Origin: Flemingiibacterium sp045578725
GTDB taxonomy: Bacteria; Bacillota; Clostridia; Oscillospirales; CAG-272
Reading direction: 5' to 3'
NCBI GenBank assembly: GCA_045578725.1
Contig: JAZNKS010000041.1
Span: 1-64,000 of the forward strand
Length of the DNA stretch: 64,000 nt
Part shown: in pieces, positions 41,739 to 50,623 of the stretch
How the letters are laid out: each line of letters starts with the position of its first letter
Position numbering within the stretch: position 1 is the stretch's first letter
Notes under the pieces: model-generated
What the model was told of the DNA's origin: nothing
Seen by the model: only the letters and a program-made list of their open reading frames with translations
Databases searched by the model: none
Made by a program: the position numbers and the translations under genes

Positions 41739-43381
41739 AGAATTATCCGCTGAATCCGGTGGAGTACTATTCCACCTTTCATGAAATGATCGAGCGCCTG
41801 CCCGAGGGGCGGGAGGATGCGATGGCCATATCCTGGTTCAGCCGCAAGGGCGAGAAGCAGGGCGTAACGCTCGGCCGACTGCGAGAGGATGTGAGAAGCC
41901 TGAAGGCTTATCTTGCAGCCCATTCGCTGGCCGGCAAAAATATCGCAATCCTCGGCGAAAACAGCTATGAATGGCTGGTTGTCTTCTTTGCTGTGACCGG
42001 ATCTGCCGGCACAGCGGTCTGTGTGGATATCGAGCAGTCGGACGATACGATTCGTCAGATGCTGGACATGACCGATGCCGCGGCGATTTTCTTCGCCCCC
42101 TCGATGGAGGAAATCTGCCTCTCGCAGCAAAAGGGCCTTCAGCCCATGGGCGGCGCCAGAACCTTCCCGATGAACAGCCGGGATCTGGAAGCCCTTCTCT
42201 CGGAGGGCGCAAAGATCCGTAAGGATCAGCCCGAACTCCCGATTCCCGAGCCGACCGGGGATTCGATTGCATCCATTGTCTTCACATCGGGCACGACCAG
42301 CTATTCAAAGCCGGTCATGCTCTCAAACAAGGCGATCTTAACCAATGCCTCGGATGCGCTGGCCAATGTCGCCATCGGCGAAACGGCGTTCACCTCGCTC
42401 CCGTTTTATCACACCTACGGGATGACCTGCTCGGTGCTGTCCATGCTGATCGGCAAGGCGCATCTGTATATCAACGGCAGCCTGAAGACGGTGATGCGGG
42501 ATATCCAGCTGGCCCATCCCCACACCATGCTGACCGTGCCGCTGATGCTGGAAACGATCCACAGCAAAATGTGGATGGCGGCCCGCGAGAAGGGAATGGA
42601 AGGGAAGCTGAAGCTTCTCCTCTCCCTCCGCCGCTGCGCATCGGCTATCGGCATCCAAAAGCCGGGCCGTGTGCTGGATGACCTGCGCGAGAAGGTCTTC
42701 GGCGGCATCCGGCTGATTATCTGCGGCGGCGCGCATATGAATCCCGATATCATGCGCACCTTCGGCTATATGGGTGTGCAGGTTTTGCAGGGCTACGGCA
42801 TCACGGAATGCGCCCCGCTGGTCAGCGTCAATCGCAATAAGGCCAACAAATTCGAAACGGTCGGCCTCTGCTCACCTCATTGCGAGATCAAAATTGAGGA
42901 CGGCGAGATTTTCGTCCGCGGTGCGAATGTGATGAGCGGCTATTACAAGATGCCCGAGCTGACAGAAGAGGTCATGCGGGACGGCTGGTTTGCGACCGGC
43001 GATGTCGGCTATCTGGATAAGGACGGGTTCCTCACGATCACCGGCCGCAAAAAGAATCTGATCGTTTTCAAGAACGGCAAGAAGCTCTCCCCGGAAAAGC
43101 TGGAGGAGCTTCTGCGCCAGATTCCGCTGGTGCAGGATGTGGTGGTCTACGGCGCGCTGAGCGGTCTTTCGACTGACGATGTGCAGGTGGCGACCAGCAT
43201 TTATCCGAATAAGGAAAAATGCGGGGACATGATGCAGTATGAGATTTTAGAGGTTATCCAGAACGAAATCAACCGGATCAACAGGAGTCTGCCGCTCTAT
43301 CAGCAGATTCAGATGGTCAACATCCGCCAGACGGAGTTCTCCAAGACCGCTCTGCAGAAGATCAAGCGGCATCTGGTTTGA
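41735..43381 (+). CDS. Fatty-acyl-AMP ligase (ANL superfamily)
   Basis: 548 residues. The adenylate-forming motifs are VFTSGTTSYSKPVMLS (P-loop), FYHTYGMTCSV, GYGITECAPLVS, WFATGDVGYL and GRKKNLIVFKNGKKLS with the late catalytic Lys region. It is separate from the NRPS, overlaps the regulator and the ACP genes by 4 nt, and is closest in type to long-chain acyl-CoA/ACP ligases. It should activate a fatty acid and load it on the adjacent ACP to start the lipopeptide. Confidence 0.88.
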   Translation: MKNYPLNPVEYYSTFHEMIERLPEGREDAMAISWFSRKGEKQGVTLGRLREDVRSLKAYLAAHSLAGKNIAILGENSYEWLVVFFAVTGSAGTAVCVDIEQSDDTIRQMLDMTDAAAIFFAPSMEEICLSQQKGLQPMGGARTFPMNSRDLEALLSEGAKIRKDQPELPIPEPTGDSIASIVFTSGTTSYSKPVMLSNKAILTNASDALANVAIGETAFTSLPFYHTYGMTCSVLSMLIGKAHLYINGSLKTVMRDIQLAHPHTMLTVPLMLETIHSKMWMAAREKGMEGKLKLLLSLRRCASAIGIQKPGRVLDDLREKVFGGIRLIICGGAHMNPDIMRTFGYMGVQVLQGYGITECAPLVSVNRNKANKFETVGLCSPHCEIKIEDGEIFVRGANVMSGYYKMPELTEEVMRDGWFATGDVGYLDKDGFLTITGRKKNLIVFKNGKKLSPEKLEELLRQIPLVQDVVVYGALSGLSTDDVQVATSIYPNKEKCGDMMQYEILEVIQNEINRINRSLPLYQQIQMVNIRQTEFSKTALQKIKRHLV

Positions 43382-43401
43382 GGAAAGGTTTATATTATAT
43401 T

Positions 43402-43644
43402 ATGGAAGAAAAGCTGTTTGACGTGATCGCGGATATCGTGTTCAGCGTGACCGGAAAGAAGGGGCTTGTCATGGAAACGGATTTTGTCAAGGATCTGGGT
43501 CTGACCTCCTTCGATGTCATGAACATGGTCTGCGAATTTGAGGATCGCTTCGACTGCGAGATCCCGACAAGAGATGTCTGGAAGCTTCACCGCGTGAAGG
43601 ATGTCATCGAGTATATGATAAAAAAAGGAATTACCGAAGTGTGA
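43402..43644 (+). CDS. Stand-alone acyl carrier protein
   Basis: 80 residues from MEEKLFD. The phosphopantetheine site is DLGLTSFD (Ser36), followed by the acidic recognition helix VMNMVCEFEDRF. An upstream in-frame ATG at 43378 adds eight residues, without a better ribosome site. As the last gene of the operon next to the acyl-AMP ligase, it probably carries the fatty acyl starter to the first condensation domain of the NRPS. Confidence 0.88.
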   Translation: MEEKLFDVIADIVFSVTGKKGLVMETDFVKDLGLTSFDVMNMVCEFEDRFDCEIPTRDVWKLHRVKDVIEYMIKKGITEV

Positions 43645-43652
43645 ATCGGGTG

Positions 43653-43698
43653 CCGCCCGGCGAGATGCTCCAACGAGTGTCAGCCGGACGGTTTTTTT
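43653..43698 (+). terminator. Terminator of the NRPS operon
   Basis: Stem CCGCCCGGC/GCCGGACGG (one mismatch) and seven T residues, 8 nt after the ACP stop. Confidence 0.82.
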
Positions 43699-43723
43699 GA
43701 AAAAATTGGGGATCAAATGAAAA

Positions 43724-43757
43724 TGTGACCGATTTCATGACCGGGATGTGGTATACT
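43724..43757 (+). promoter_or_regulatory. Heptamer-controlled promoter P1 (small protein 1)
   Basis: TGTGACC-N5-CATGACC-N9-TATACT. The two heptamers are 12 nt apart start to start, and the second ends 9 nt before the -10. No TTGACA-like -35 box stands at the usual distance. The same layout precedes three other genes. Confidence 0.78.
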
Positions 43758-43787
43758 GATACCAAGAAAACCAAAAGAGGTGAAATT

Positions 43788-44192
43788 TTGAAAACGGATC
43801 TTTACAGCAACGTGTTCCGGACGACCTTACTATGTGTTGACAGCTATGAAAACCGGGTTCTGAAGGGCCGTTTCATCAATGCGTATTACGAAAGCAGTGT
43901 CCCATTCGAGAGCACGATGGACTTCCTGTTGAAAATGGATACAATGCTCGAGGAGATGAATACACCGCAGTCCTTCTCCCAGCGGCGTACCTTCAGAAAG
44001 GATGCCGCACGGCCTGCCCCTCAGACATCCCCGAACGATATTCAGCCGGGCTCGCTTGCGACCTTTACGCTTCGGATTCTCTTCCGCCAGAATGCAAGCT
44101 GGCAGGGATCCCTCTGCTGGAATGAGAAGGAGCAGTCCGAGAGCTTCCGGAGTGTTCTGGAGCTGCTGCTGCTGATTGACAGCGCGCTCTGA
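43788..44192 (+). CDS. Small conserved protein preceding the first Cna-B adhesin
   Basis: 134 residues, starting with TTG behind AGAGGTGAAA, 31 nt after the -10 box. No signal peptide or membrane helix. The conserved core is at the C-terminus: LATFTLRILFRQNASWQGSL and SFRSVLELLLLIDSAL. I recall the RQNASWQG...SFRSVLELLLL signature as recurrent in Clostridia, often near surface-protein genes; no function is established to my knowledge. It is a cytoplasmic protein, perhaps a regulator or dosage factor for the adhesin downstream. A paralogue at 50624-51025 has the same position in a second cassette. Confidence 0.75.
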   Translation: MKTDLYSNVFRTTLLCVDSYENRVLKGRFINAYYESSVPFESTMDFLLKMDTMLEEMNTPQSFSQRRTFRKDAARPAPQTSPNDIQPGSLATFTLRILFRQNASWQGSLCWNEKEQSESFRSVLELLLLIDSAL

Positions 44193-44236
44193 CAAATTCA
44201 CGGATTTGATAATATTTCTTTGAAAATGAGTTGAAA

Positions 44237-44270
44237 TGTGTCCCAATCTGTGACCGTGAATGGATACAAT
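44237..44270 (+). promoter_or_regulatory. Heptamer-controlled promoter P2 (adhesin 1)
   Basis: TGTGTCC-N5-TGTGACC-N9-TACAAT, 48 nt before the adhesin start. Same geometry as P1, P3 and P4. Confidence 0.78.
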
Positions 44271-44317
44271 GAGAGTGTAAGATAAGAAATATCCCCAGAA
44301 AAGGAGGAAATATACGA

Positions 44318-47300
44318 ATGAAAAAAGCCCTTGTGCTTTTCCTGACAATCGTTATGATGATTCAGTGCCTGCCGCTGAATCTGGCTCTGGCAGCAGCCGA
44401 GATCCCCAAGGAGCCCAATGTATGGCACGGCGACAGCGTCAGCATGGATGTAACGGCCGGTGAGAACGGTTATACCTTCATGTCCTGGTATTTCGGCCCC
44501 TATGCATCCTATGAGATGAGCAACCACATGGTCAATCCTTCGGGAGCACCGGACGGTCAGGAGATCCCCCAGCTGCTGGTTCTGGTGCCGGCCGACCGCG
44601 ACTATACCTGGTCGCCGAACGGTCTGTATGAGCTGGGTGCCAGCAACTATGAGGCTTTGTACTGCTGCGACATCCAAACCGGCTACGGCAAGCAGATTTA
44701 CTACCGCCGGATGAATCTTGAGGACAGCGGATACTACGATGCCGAACGCGCCCGCCATATCCGCGGCCTGCTCCTGAATTCCTATCCCTATGTCAGCCTG
44801 GAAACCATGAAGGCGAATCTGAAGGCGGCCGGTTTTCCCTATGCCGATGAGCTGACCCGCTCCGAAATCATCGCGGCGGTTCAGACGGCGGTCTGGTCCT
44901 TTGCCAACGATGCGACCAACTATGTTTACTTCCGCTCCTTCAACGTTCCGGACAATACCCAGTGGGGCGGCTGCATTCACGATTACACCAACGAAATGCA
45001 GCCGATCTGGTGGGCGACCGGCAATCGGAATTTAACGTATCCTGCCGACAATGAGGATGCCGCCGAATGCGGCGAGCGGATCAATGCGCTGATTGCCTAT
45101 CTGCGCACGCTGGAGCCGAAGGATCCTTCCGACAACGGTGTTGTCATCACGAATATGAAGATCCTCGATTCCATCCCGGTCTTTGAGCGGGAGAATACCT
45201 TCACCGCGATCATCCGCGTGGAGCTGAATTCCTCCGGATCCGGATCGATGGACGATCTGGAGCTTGGCTTTTATGTCGGCGATGAGAAGGTGGATTCCGC
45301 AACGATCACCTACGGAACCAATGTCTACGATTTCATGATCGAGGTCGGTGCCGGCCAGACCGTTAAGGCGGCCGCATCCGGCAAACAGATGCTCCCCACC
45401 GGCGTATACTTCTATGAAGCGGACGGCGGATGGGAGGTTTCCCAGTCGCTGGTCGGCGTGACCGGCGGTCTGACCGATATCTACACCGAGGCCGAGGTAA
45501 CGCTGGATGTTCCCCCGACTCCGGTGAAGGCCGATATCACCCTTCGCAAGGTGAGCACTCTCGGCCATGTACTCCCCGGTGTATCCTTTGAGCTGTATGC
45601 GTCCTCCGGCTCCGTTCCGGTGAAGATCGATACCTACACCACCAATGCGGACGGCGTTCTGACGGTTTCCAATCTTCTGCCCGGCTCCTATGAGCTGGCG
45701 GAGGTCGGTGCGCCCTTCGGTCACCATCCGCTGGCTGAATCTGTCGCCTTCACGGTGAACGATGACGGTGAGGTTACCGTCACACGAAACGGCGAGATTG
45801 ACGAGGCTGACGGCGCGATCGTTGTCACCAATGCACACGAAACCGTATCCGTATCCGGCTTCAAGACCTGGAATGACGACGATGACCGCGACGGCATCCG
45901 TCCGGATTCCATCACCGTGACCCTGTATGCCGACGGCGAGGAGTTCGATTCCCGCACCGTCCGCGAGGCTGACAACTGGGCATGGAGCTTTGACAATCTG
46001 CGCAAGTATGATGATGCCAACAACGAGATCTCCTACACCGTCAGCGAGAGCGCGGTTGAGGGCTATGTAACCTCGACAAGCGGCAGCCAGATCATCAATA
46101 CCCACAATCCCGAAACCGTCGAAATCGAGGGCCAAAAGACGTGGGAGGACGATGATAACCGCGACGGCATCCGTCCCGGATCCATCACCGTCAATCTGCT
46201 GGCCGACGGCGTGAAGGTCGATTCCGTCACCGTCACGGCTGAAGATGGCTGGGCATGGAGCTTCAGGAATCTCTACAAGTACCGCGACGGCGGCACGGAG
46301 ATTGTCTACACCGTAACCGAGGAATCCGTTGACGGATACACCGGGGAAGTGAAGGAGTTCGATATTATCAATACCCACACGCCCGAAACCGTGAAGGTTG
46401 AGGGAGCCAAGAGCTGGGAGGACGACGATGACCGCGACGGCATCCGTCCCGAATCCATCACCGTGAATCTGCTGGCTGATGGCGAGAAGATCGATTTTGC
46501 CGTTGTGACGGCCGAAGACGGCTGGGCATGGAGCTTCACGGGGCTTCCGAAGTACCGCGACGGCGGTATTCCGATTGTCTATTCCGTCAACGAGGAAGCT
46601 GTCGAAGACTATGAAACGGATGTCAACGGCTATAACATCACCAACACGCACAATCCCGAAACCGTGAAGGTCGAGGGCTCCAAGACATGGAAGGACGATA
46701 ACAACCGCGACGGCAAGCGCCCGATGAGCATCACCGTCGAGCTTCTGGCAGACGGTAAGGTTATTGACTCAAGGTCGGTCAGCGCCGTTGAAGGCTGGGC
46801 GTGGAAGTTTACCGATCTTCCGAAGTACCGCGATCACGGCGTGAAAATCGTCTATGAAATCCGCGAGAGCGGTGTGGATGGCAGATACCGCTCCTCGGTA
46901 AACGGCTATGACATTGCCAACACCTATGAGCCCGAGAAGATCGAAATCGAGGGCGAAAAGACCTGGGACGATGACAATGACCGCGACGGCATCCGCCCGG
47001 ATTCCATCCTTGTCAGGCTTCTGGCTGACGGCAAGGTGGTCAGAGAGCAGACCGTCACCGAGTCGCAGGACGGCAGCTGGACATGGAGCTTCACCGACCT
47101 GTACAAATACCGCGACGGCGGACGGGAGATTGTCTACACCGTTGAGGAAGTAACCCCTCCGCTTTATCGGGCATCGGTAACCGGCTTTGATATCACCAAC
47201 CGCTACACGCCCGAAACGGTTGACATCTCCGGTAAGAAAAACTGGAACGATAAAAACAATCAGGACGGCGTACGCCCCGATTCCATCACCGTGAATCTGC

Positions 47301-50300
47301 TGGCGGACGGCGTGACGGTCGATTCCGTCACCGTAAGTGAGAAGGACGGCTGGAAGTGGAATTTCACCGGTCTTCCCAAGTACCGCGATCACGGCACCCC
47401 GATTGTTTATTCCGTTTCGGAGGAGCCGGTGGACGGCTATTCGGCATTCGTGACCGATTATGACATCACCAACTCCTACACGCCCGGCAAGACCTCGGTA
47501 TCCGGCACCAAGACATGGATGGATGACAATGACCGCGACGGTAAGCGTCCCTCTTCGATCACCGTGAAGCTGTTTGCCGATGGAAAATTCATCGATTCGC
47601 AGACGGTAACGCCCGATAAGGACGGCAAGTGGAGCTGGAGCTTCACCGGCCTTGACAAGTACCGCGATCAGGGCAAGGAGATTGTCTACACCGTGGCCGA
47701 GGAGAAGATTCCCCTCTACGACAGCAAGGTAAACGGCTATAACATCACAAACAGCTATACACCCGAAACCGTAAAGGTCGAGGGGAAGAAGACCTGGGCC
47801 GACGATAACAACCGCGACGGCATCCGTCCCGGATCCATCACCGTCAATCTGCTGGCCGACGGCAAGCCTGTGAAGAATGCCGTTGTAACGGCCGAGGACG
47901 GCTGGGCATGGAGCTTTACGGATCTGCCGAAGTTCCGCGATCACGGCATCGAGATTGTCTACACCGTGACCGAGGATGAAATCAGCGGCTACACGGCCGA
48001 GGTGACCGGATTTAACATCACCAATACCCACGAGCCGGCCCGCACGGTTGTCAGCGGCCAAAAAATGTGGCTTGACGATAACGACCGCGACGGTATCCGC
48101 CCCGAATCGATCACCGTAAGCCTTCTGGCCGACGGAAAGGTCATCGAGGAGCGCACCGTCAAGGCGGATAAGGACGGTAAGTGGAGCTGGCGCTTCACCG
48201 ATCTGTACAAGTACCGCGACAACGGAACGCCGATCGTCTACACGGTCCGCGAGAATGCCGTCAAGGAATACAAACCCGAATACGATGGCTGGAGCGTGAC
48301 CAACACCCACACGCCCGAAACGGTCAAGGTCGAGGGACAGAAGACCTGGGCCGACGATAACAACCGCGACGGCAAGCGCCCGGTATCCATCACCGTAAGC
48401 CTGCTGGCAGACGGTAAGGTGATCGATTCCCGGACCGTCACCGCCGACAAGGACGGCAGGTGGAGCTGGAGCTTTACGGATCTGCCGAAATACCGCGATC
48501 ACGGCATCGAGATTGTCTACACCGTATCGGAAGCGGAGATTGCCGGCTACATCGCCGAGGTGAAGGGCTACGATATCACCAACACCTACAGCACCGAAAA
48601 GGTTTCCGTATCGGGAACCAAGACCTGGCGCGACAATGACAATCAGGACGGCAAGCGCCCCGCATCCGTCACCGTCAATCTGTTTGCTGACGGCGTAAAG
48701 GTGAAATCGCTGAAGGTCACAGCCGGGGATGGCTGGCGCTACACCTTCACGGAGCTTCCGAAGTTCCGCGATCAGGGCAAGGCGATTGTCTACACCGTGG
48801 ACGAGGAGCCGGTGGATGGCTATACCGCCAGAGCGACCGGCTATGACATCACCAACACCCATCTGCCGGAGCAGACCTCCGTTACCGTTCACAAGGTATG
48901 GCGGGATGCCTCCAATGCGGACGGTATGCGCCCCGATTCCGTAACCGTAAGACTTCTGGCTGACGGGGAATTCACCGGCGAGACTCTTGTCCTTAGCGAA
49001 GCCAACGGCTGGATTGCCGCCTTCGGCTACATGGATAAGTACAAAAACGGCCGCGAGATTCACTACACCGTCGAGGAGATTGTGCCCGAGGGCTATACCT
49101 CCGTCATCTACGGAGAGCCGGCCGGCGGCTACATGATCGCCAATATCCGCCATGAGGAAACCACCGATCTTCCCGCTATGAAGGTATGGAATGACGATGA
49201 GGATGCTGCGGGTCTGCGCCCCGATTCTGTCACCGTGCTTCTGCTGGCCGATGGCAGGGAAACCGGACTTTCCCTGACCCTGAACAAAGCAAACGGCTGG
49301 AAGGGCAGCTTTGACGGCCTTCCCATGAAGGCAGACGGCAAGGATGTCGTCTACACCGTTAAGGAAATTGTCCCGGATGGCTATACCTCCGCGATCACAG
49401 GCGATTCCAATGGCTTTGTGATCACCAACACCGTGATTCCGCCCGAGCCGCCGAAGAAGATTTCCGTTCCCGTTGAAAAAATCTGGGCAACGGATGAGAA
49501 GCATCCCACCGAAATCCGTGTCCGTCTGCTGGCAGACGGCGAGGATGCCGGACGGAGCCTGATTCTTGACGAAACAAACGGCTGGAAGGGAAGCTTTACC
49601 GATCTCGACGAAACCGCTGACGGCAAGGCGATTGTCTACACGGTCATGGAAGATATCCCGGAGGGCTATACCGCCGAAATCACCGGCAGCGCCGCCGAGG
49701 GCTTTGTCATCACCAACACGAAGCTGCCCGAGCGGATCGACATCGCCGGCCACAAGATCTGGATGGATGACAACAATGCCGAAGGTCTCCGCCCCGGCTA
49801 TATCAACATCCACCTCTGGGCCGATGATCTGGTCATTGCCACGAAGCGCGTCACCGCCGCCGATGGCTGGGCATGGCGCTTCACCGATCTGCCCGCATCG
49901 AAGGACGGCAGGGCGATTGCGTACCGCATCAGCGAGGACGCCGTTGCCGACTATGAAACCTCCTATGAGGGATACAACGTTACCAACACGCTGAAGGCGG
50001 AACCCCTCACGGATATCCCGGTCCGCAAGCTCTGGGATGATCTTGACAACGCGATGCTCGCACGCCCGGATTCCATCATCATCGATCTGCTGGCAAACGG
50101 TTCACCGACCGGACAGATTCTGAAGCTGGATGAGAGCAACGGCTGGGCCTCCGCCTTCACCGGCCTTCCGCTGACGGATGAAGACGGTGATCCGATCGTG
50201 TACACCGTGAAGGAGCGGGAAGTGCCCTCCTACATCGCCAGTGTCCGCGGTAATATCACCGATGGCTTCGTCATCACCAACAGCTATTCCGAAGTCTTCG

Positions 50301-50422
50301 AGGACGAAGAGGTTCCGCTGAGCCCGCCCACCAATGACGGCTTAATTAAGCTCGGTCTGACGCTGGCCTTCACGGCCGCCGCTTTTGCCTTCACATCGAA
50401 GAAGAAAAAGAAGGCTGACTGA
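44318..50422 (+). CDS. Giant thioester-domain/Cna-B surface adhesin
   Basis: 2034 residues. Signal peptide (1-28; MIQCLPLN core), then a thioester (TQXA-type) adhesion domain with Cys116/117 (LYCCDIQT) and Gln189 (VQTAVWSF), the pair that forms the covalent host-binding bond. A SpaA-like prealbumin domain (about 406-505) is followed by 16 Cna-B modules (about 508-1985), each opening KTWxDDxxRDGxRPxSI and ending with a conserved Asn in ITNT, the pattern needed for isopeptide bonds. The end has EVPLSPPTND, a membrane segment and KKKKKAD. SPPTN replaces LPXTG. AGGAGG precedes the start. No sortase is in the window. Confidence 0.92.
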   Translation: MKKALVLFLTIVMMIQCLPLNLALAAAEIPKEPNVWHGDSVSMDVTAGENGYTFMSWYFGPYASYEMSNHMVNPSGAPDGQEIPQLLVLVPADRDYTWSPNGLYELGASNYEALYCCDIQTGYGKQIYYRRMNLEDSGYYDAERARHIRGLLLNSYPYVSLETMKANLKAAGFPYADELTRSEIIAAVQTAVWSFANDATNYVYFRSFNVPDNTQWGGCIHDYTNEMQPIWWATGNRNLTYPADNEDAAECGERINALIAYLRTLEPKDPSDNGVVITNMKILDSIPVFERENTFTAIIRVELNSSGSGSMDDLELGFYVGDEKVDSATITYGTNVYDFMIEVGAGQTVKAAASGKQMLPTGVYFYEADGGWEVSQSLVGVTGGLTDIYTEAEVTLDVPPTPVKADITLRKVSTLGHVLPGVSFELYASSGSVPVKIDTYTTNADGVLTVSNLLPGSYELAEVGAPFGHHPLAESVAFTVNDDGEVTVTRNGEIDEADGAIVVTNAHETVSVSGFKTWNDDDDRDGIRPDSITVTLYADGEEFDSRTVREADNWAWSFDNLRKYDDANNEISYTVSESAVEGYVTSTSGSQIINTHNPETVEIEGQKTWEDDDNRDGIRPGSITVNLLADGVKVDSVTVTAEDGWAWSFRNLYKYRDGGTEIVYTVTEESVDGYTGEVKEFDIINTHTPETVKVEGAKSWEDDDDRDGIRPESITVNLLADGEKIDFAVVTAEDGWAWSFTGLPKYRDGGIPIVYSVNEEAVEDYETDVNGYNITNTHNPETVKVEGSKTWKDDNNRDGKRPMSITVELLADGKVIDSRSVSAVEGWAWKFTDLPKYRDHGVKIVYEIRESGVDGRYRSSVNGYDIANTYEPEKIEIEGEKTWDDDNDRDGIRPDSILVRLLADGKVVREQTVTESQDGSWTWSFTDLYKYRDGGREIVYTVEEVTPPLYRASVTGFDITNRYTPETVDISGKKNWNDKNNQDGVRPDSITVNLLADGVTVDSVTVSEKDGWKWNFTGLPKYRDHGTPIVYSVSEEPVDGYSAFVTDYDITNSYTPGKTSVSGTKTWMDDNDRDGKRPSSITVKLFADGKFIDSQTVTPDKDGKWSWSFTGLDKYRDQGKEIVYTVAEEKIPLYDSKVNGYNITNSYTPETVKVEGKKTWADDNNRDGIRPGSITVNLLADGKPVKNAVVTAEDGWAWSFTDLPKFRDHGIEIVYTVTEDEISGYTAEVTGFNITNTHEPARTVVSGQKMWLDDNDRDGIRPESITVSLLADGKVIEERTVKADKDGKWSWRFTDLYKYRDNGTPIVYTVRENAVKEYKPEYDGWSVTNTHTPETVKVEGQKTWADDNNRDGKRPVSITVSLLADGKVIDSRTVTADKDGRWSWSFTDLPKYRDHGIEIVYTVSEAEIAGYIAEVKGYDITNTYSTEKVSVSGTKTWRDNDNQDGKRPASVTVNLFADGVKVKSLKVTAGDGWRYTFTELPKFRDQGKAIVYTVDEEPVDGYTARATGYDITNTHLPEQTSVTVHKVWRDASNADGMRPDSVTVRLLADGEFTGETLVLSEANGWIAAFGYMDKYKNGREIHYTVEEIVPEGYTSVIYGEPAGGYMIANIRHEETTDLPAMKVWNDDEDAAGLRPDSVTVLLLADGRETGLSLTLNKANGWKGSFDGLPMKADGKDVVYTVKEIVPDGYTSAITGDSNGFVITNTVIPPEPPKKISVPVEKIWATDEKHPTEIRVRLLADGEDAGRSLILDETNGWKGSFTDLDETADGKAIVYTVMEDIPEGYTAEITGSAAEGFVITNTKLPERIDIAGHKIWMDDNNAEGLRPGYINIHLWADDLVIATKRVTAADGWAWRFTDLPASKDGRAIAYRISEDAVADYETSYEGYNVTNTLKAEPLTDIPVRKLWDDLDNAMLARPDSIIIDLLANGSPTGQILKLDESNGWASAFTGLPLTDEDGDPIVYTVKEREVPSYIASVRGNITDGFVITNSYSEVFEDEEVPLSPPTNDGLIKLGLTLAFTAAAFAFTSKKKKKAD
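45845..50283 (+). repeat. Array of 16 Cna-B modules
   Basis: Tandem units of about 275 bp. Units 2-11 are most alike (KTWxDDNxRDGxRP), units 12-16 are diverged and are shared in order with the end of the second adhesin. Confidence 0.88.
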
Positions 50423-50457
50423 AGAAATCCCGCATAACGGCTGAATACACGCCAGAA

Positions 50458-50529
50458 GGGGCTGTTGCATTAAGATGCAACAGCCCCCTGCGCTGCCGCA
50501 AGTTTCCAACTTGCAACAGCGCTTTTTTT
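50458..50529 (+). terminator. Double-hairpin terminator after adhesin 1
   Basis: A 13-bp stem GGGGCTGTTGCAT with its perfect complement (50458-50487) is followed by an interrupted stem GCGCTG/CAGCGC with inner GCAAGTT/AACTTGC (50490-50522) and seven T residues. Confidence 0.9.
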
Positions 50530-50553
50530 ATAAAATTTTGAAAAATCAGAAAA

Positions 50554-50587
50554 TGTGACCGTTTCTATTACTCAATTTCAGTATAAT
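50554..50587 (+). promoter_or_regulatory. Heptamer-controlled promoter P3 (small protein 2)
   Basis: TGTGACC-N5-TATTACT-N9-TATAAT. The second heptamer is weak but keeps position and the A-C-T end. Confidence 0.72.
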
Positions 50588-50623
50588 ATCTTTAGCATCA
50601 AGTGGAAGAGGTGAAAACAGATC

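Noticed and set aside
43731..43787. N-terminal extension of the first small protein to an upstream ATG
   Set aside because: That start would lie inside the heptamer/-10 promoter region, so it could not be on the transcript.
46769..49813. Very long open frame antisense to the first Cna-B array
   Set aside because: It mirrors the GC-rich repetitive codons of the sense gene, has no ribosome site of its own and no protein-like motifs; the sense protein has clear domains.
45845..50283. Possible CRISPR or non-coding repeat array
   Set aside because: Periodicity of about 275 bp corresponds to Cna-B protein modules in one continuous frame.
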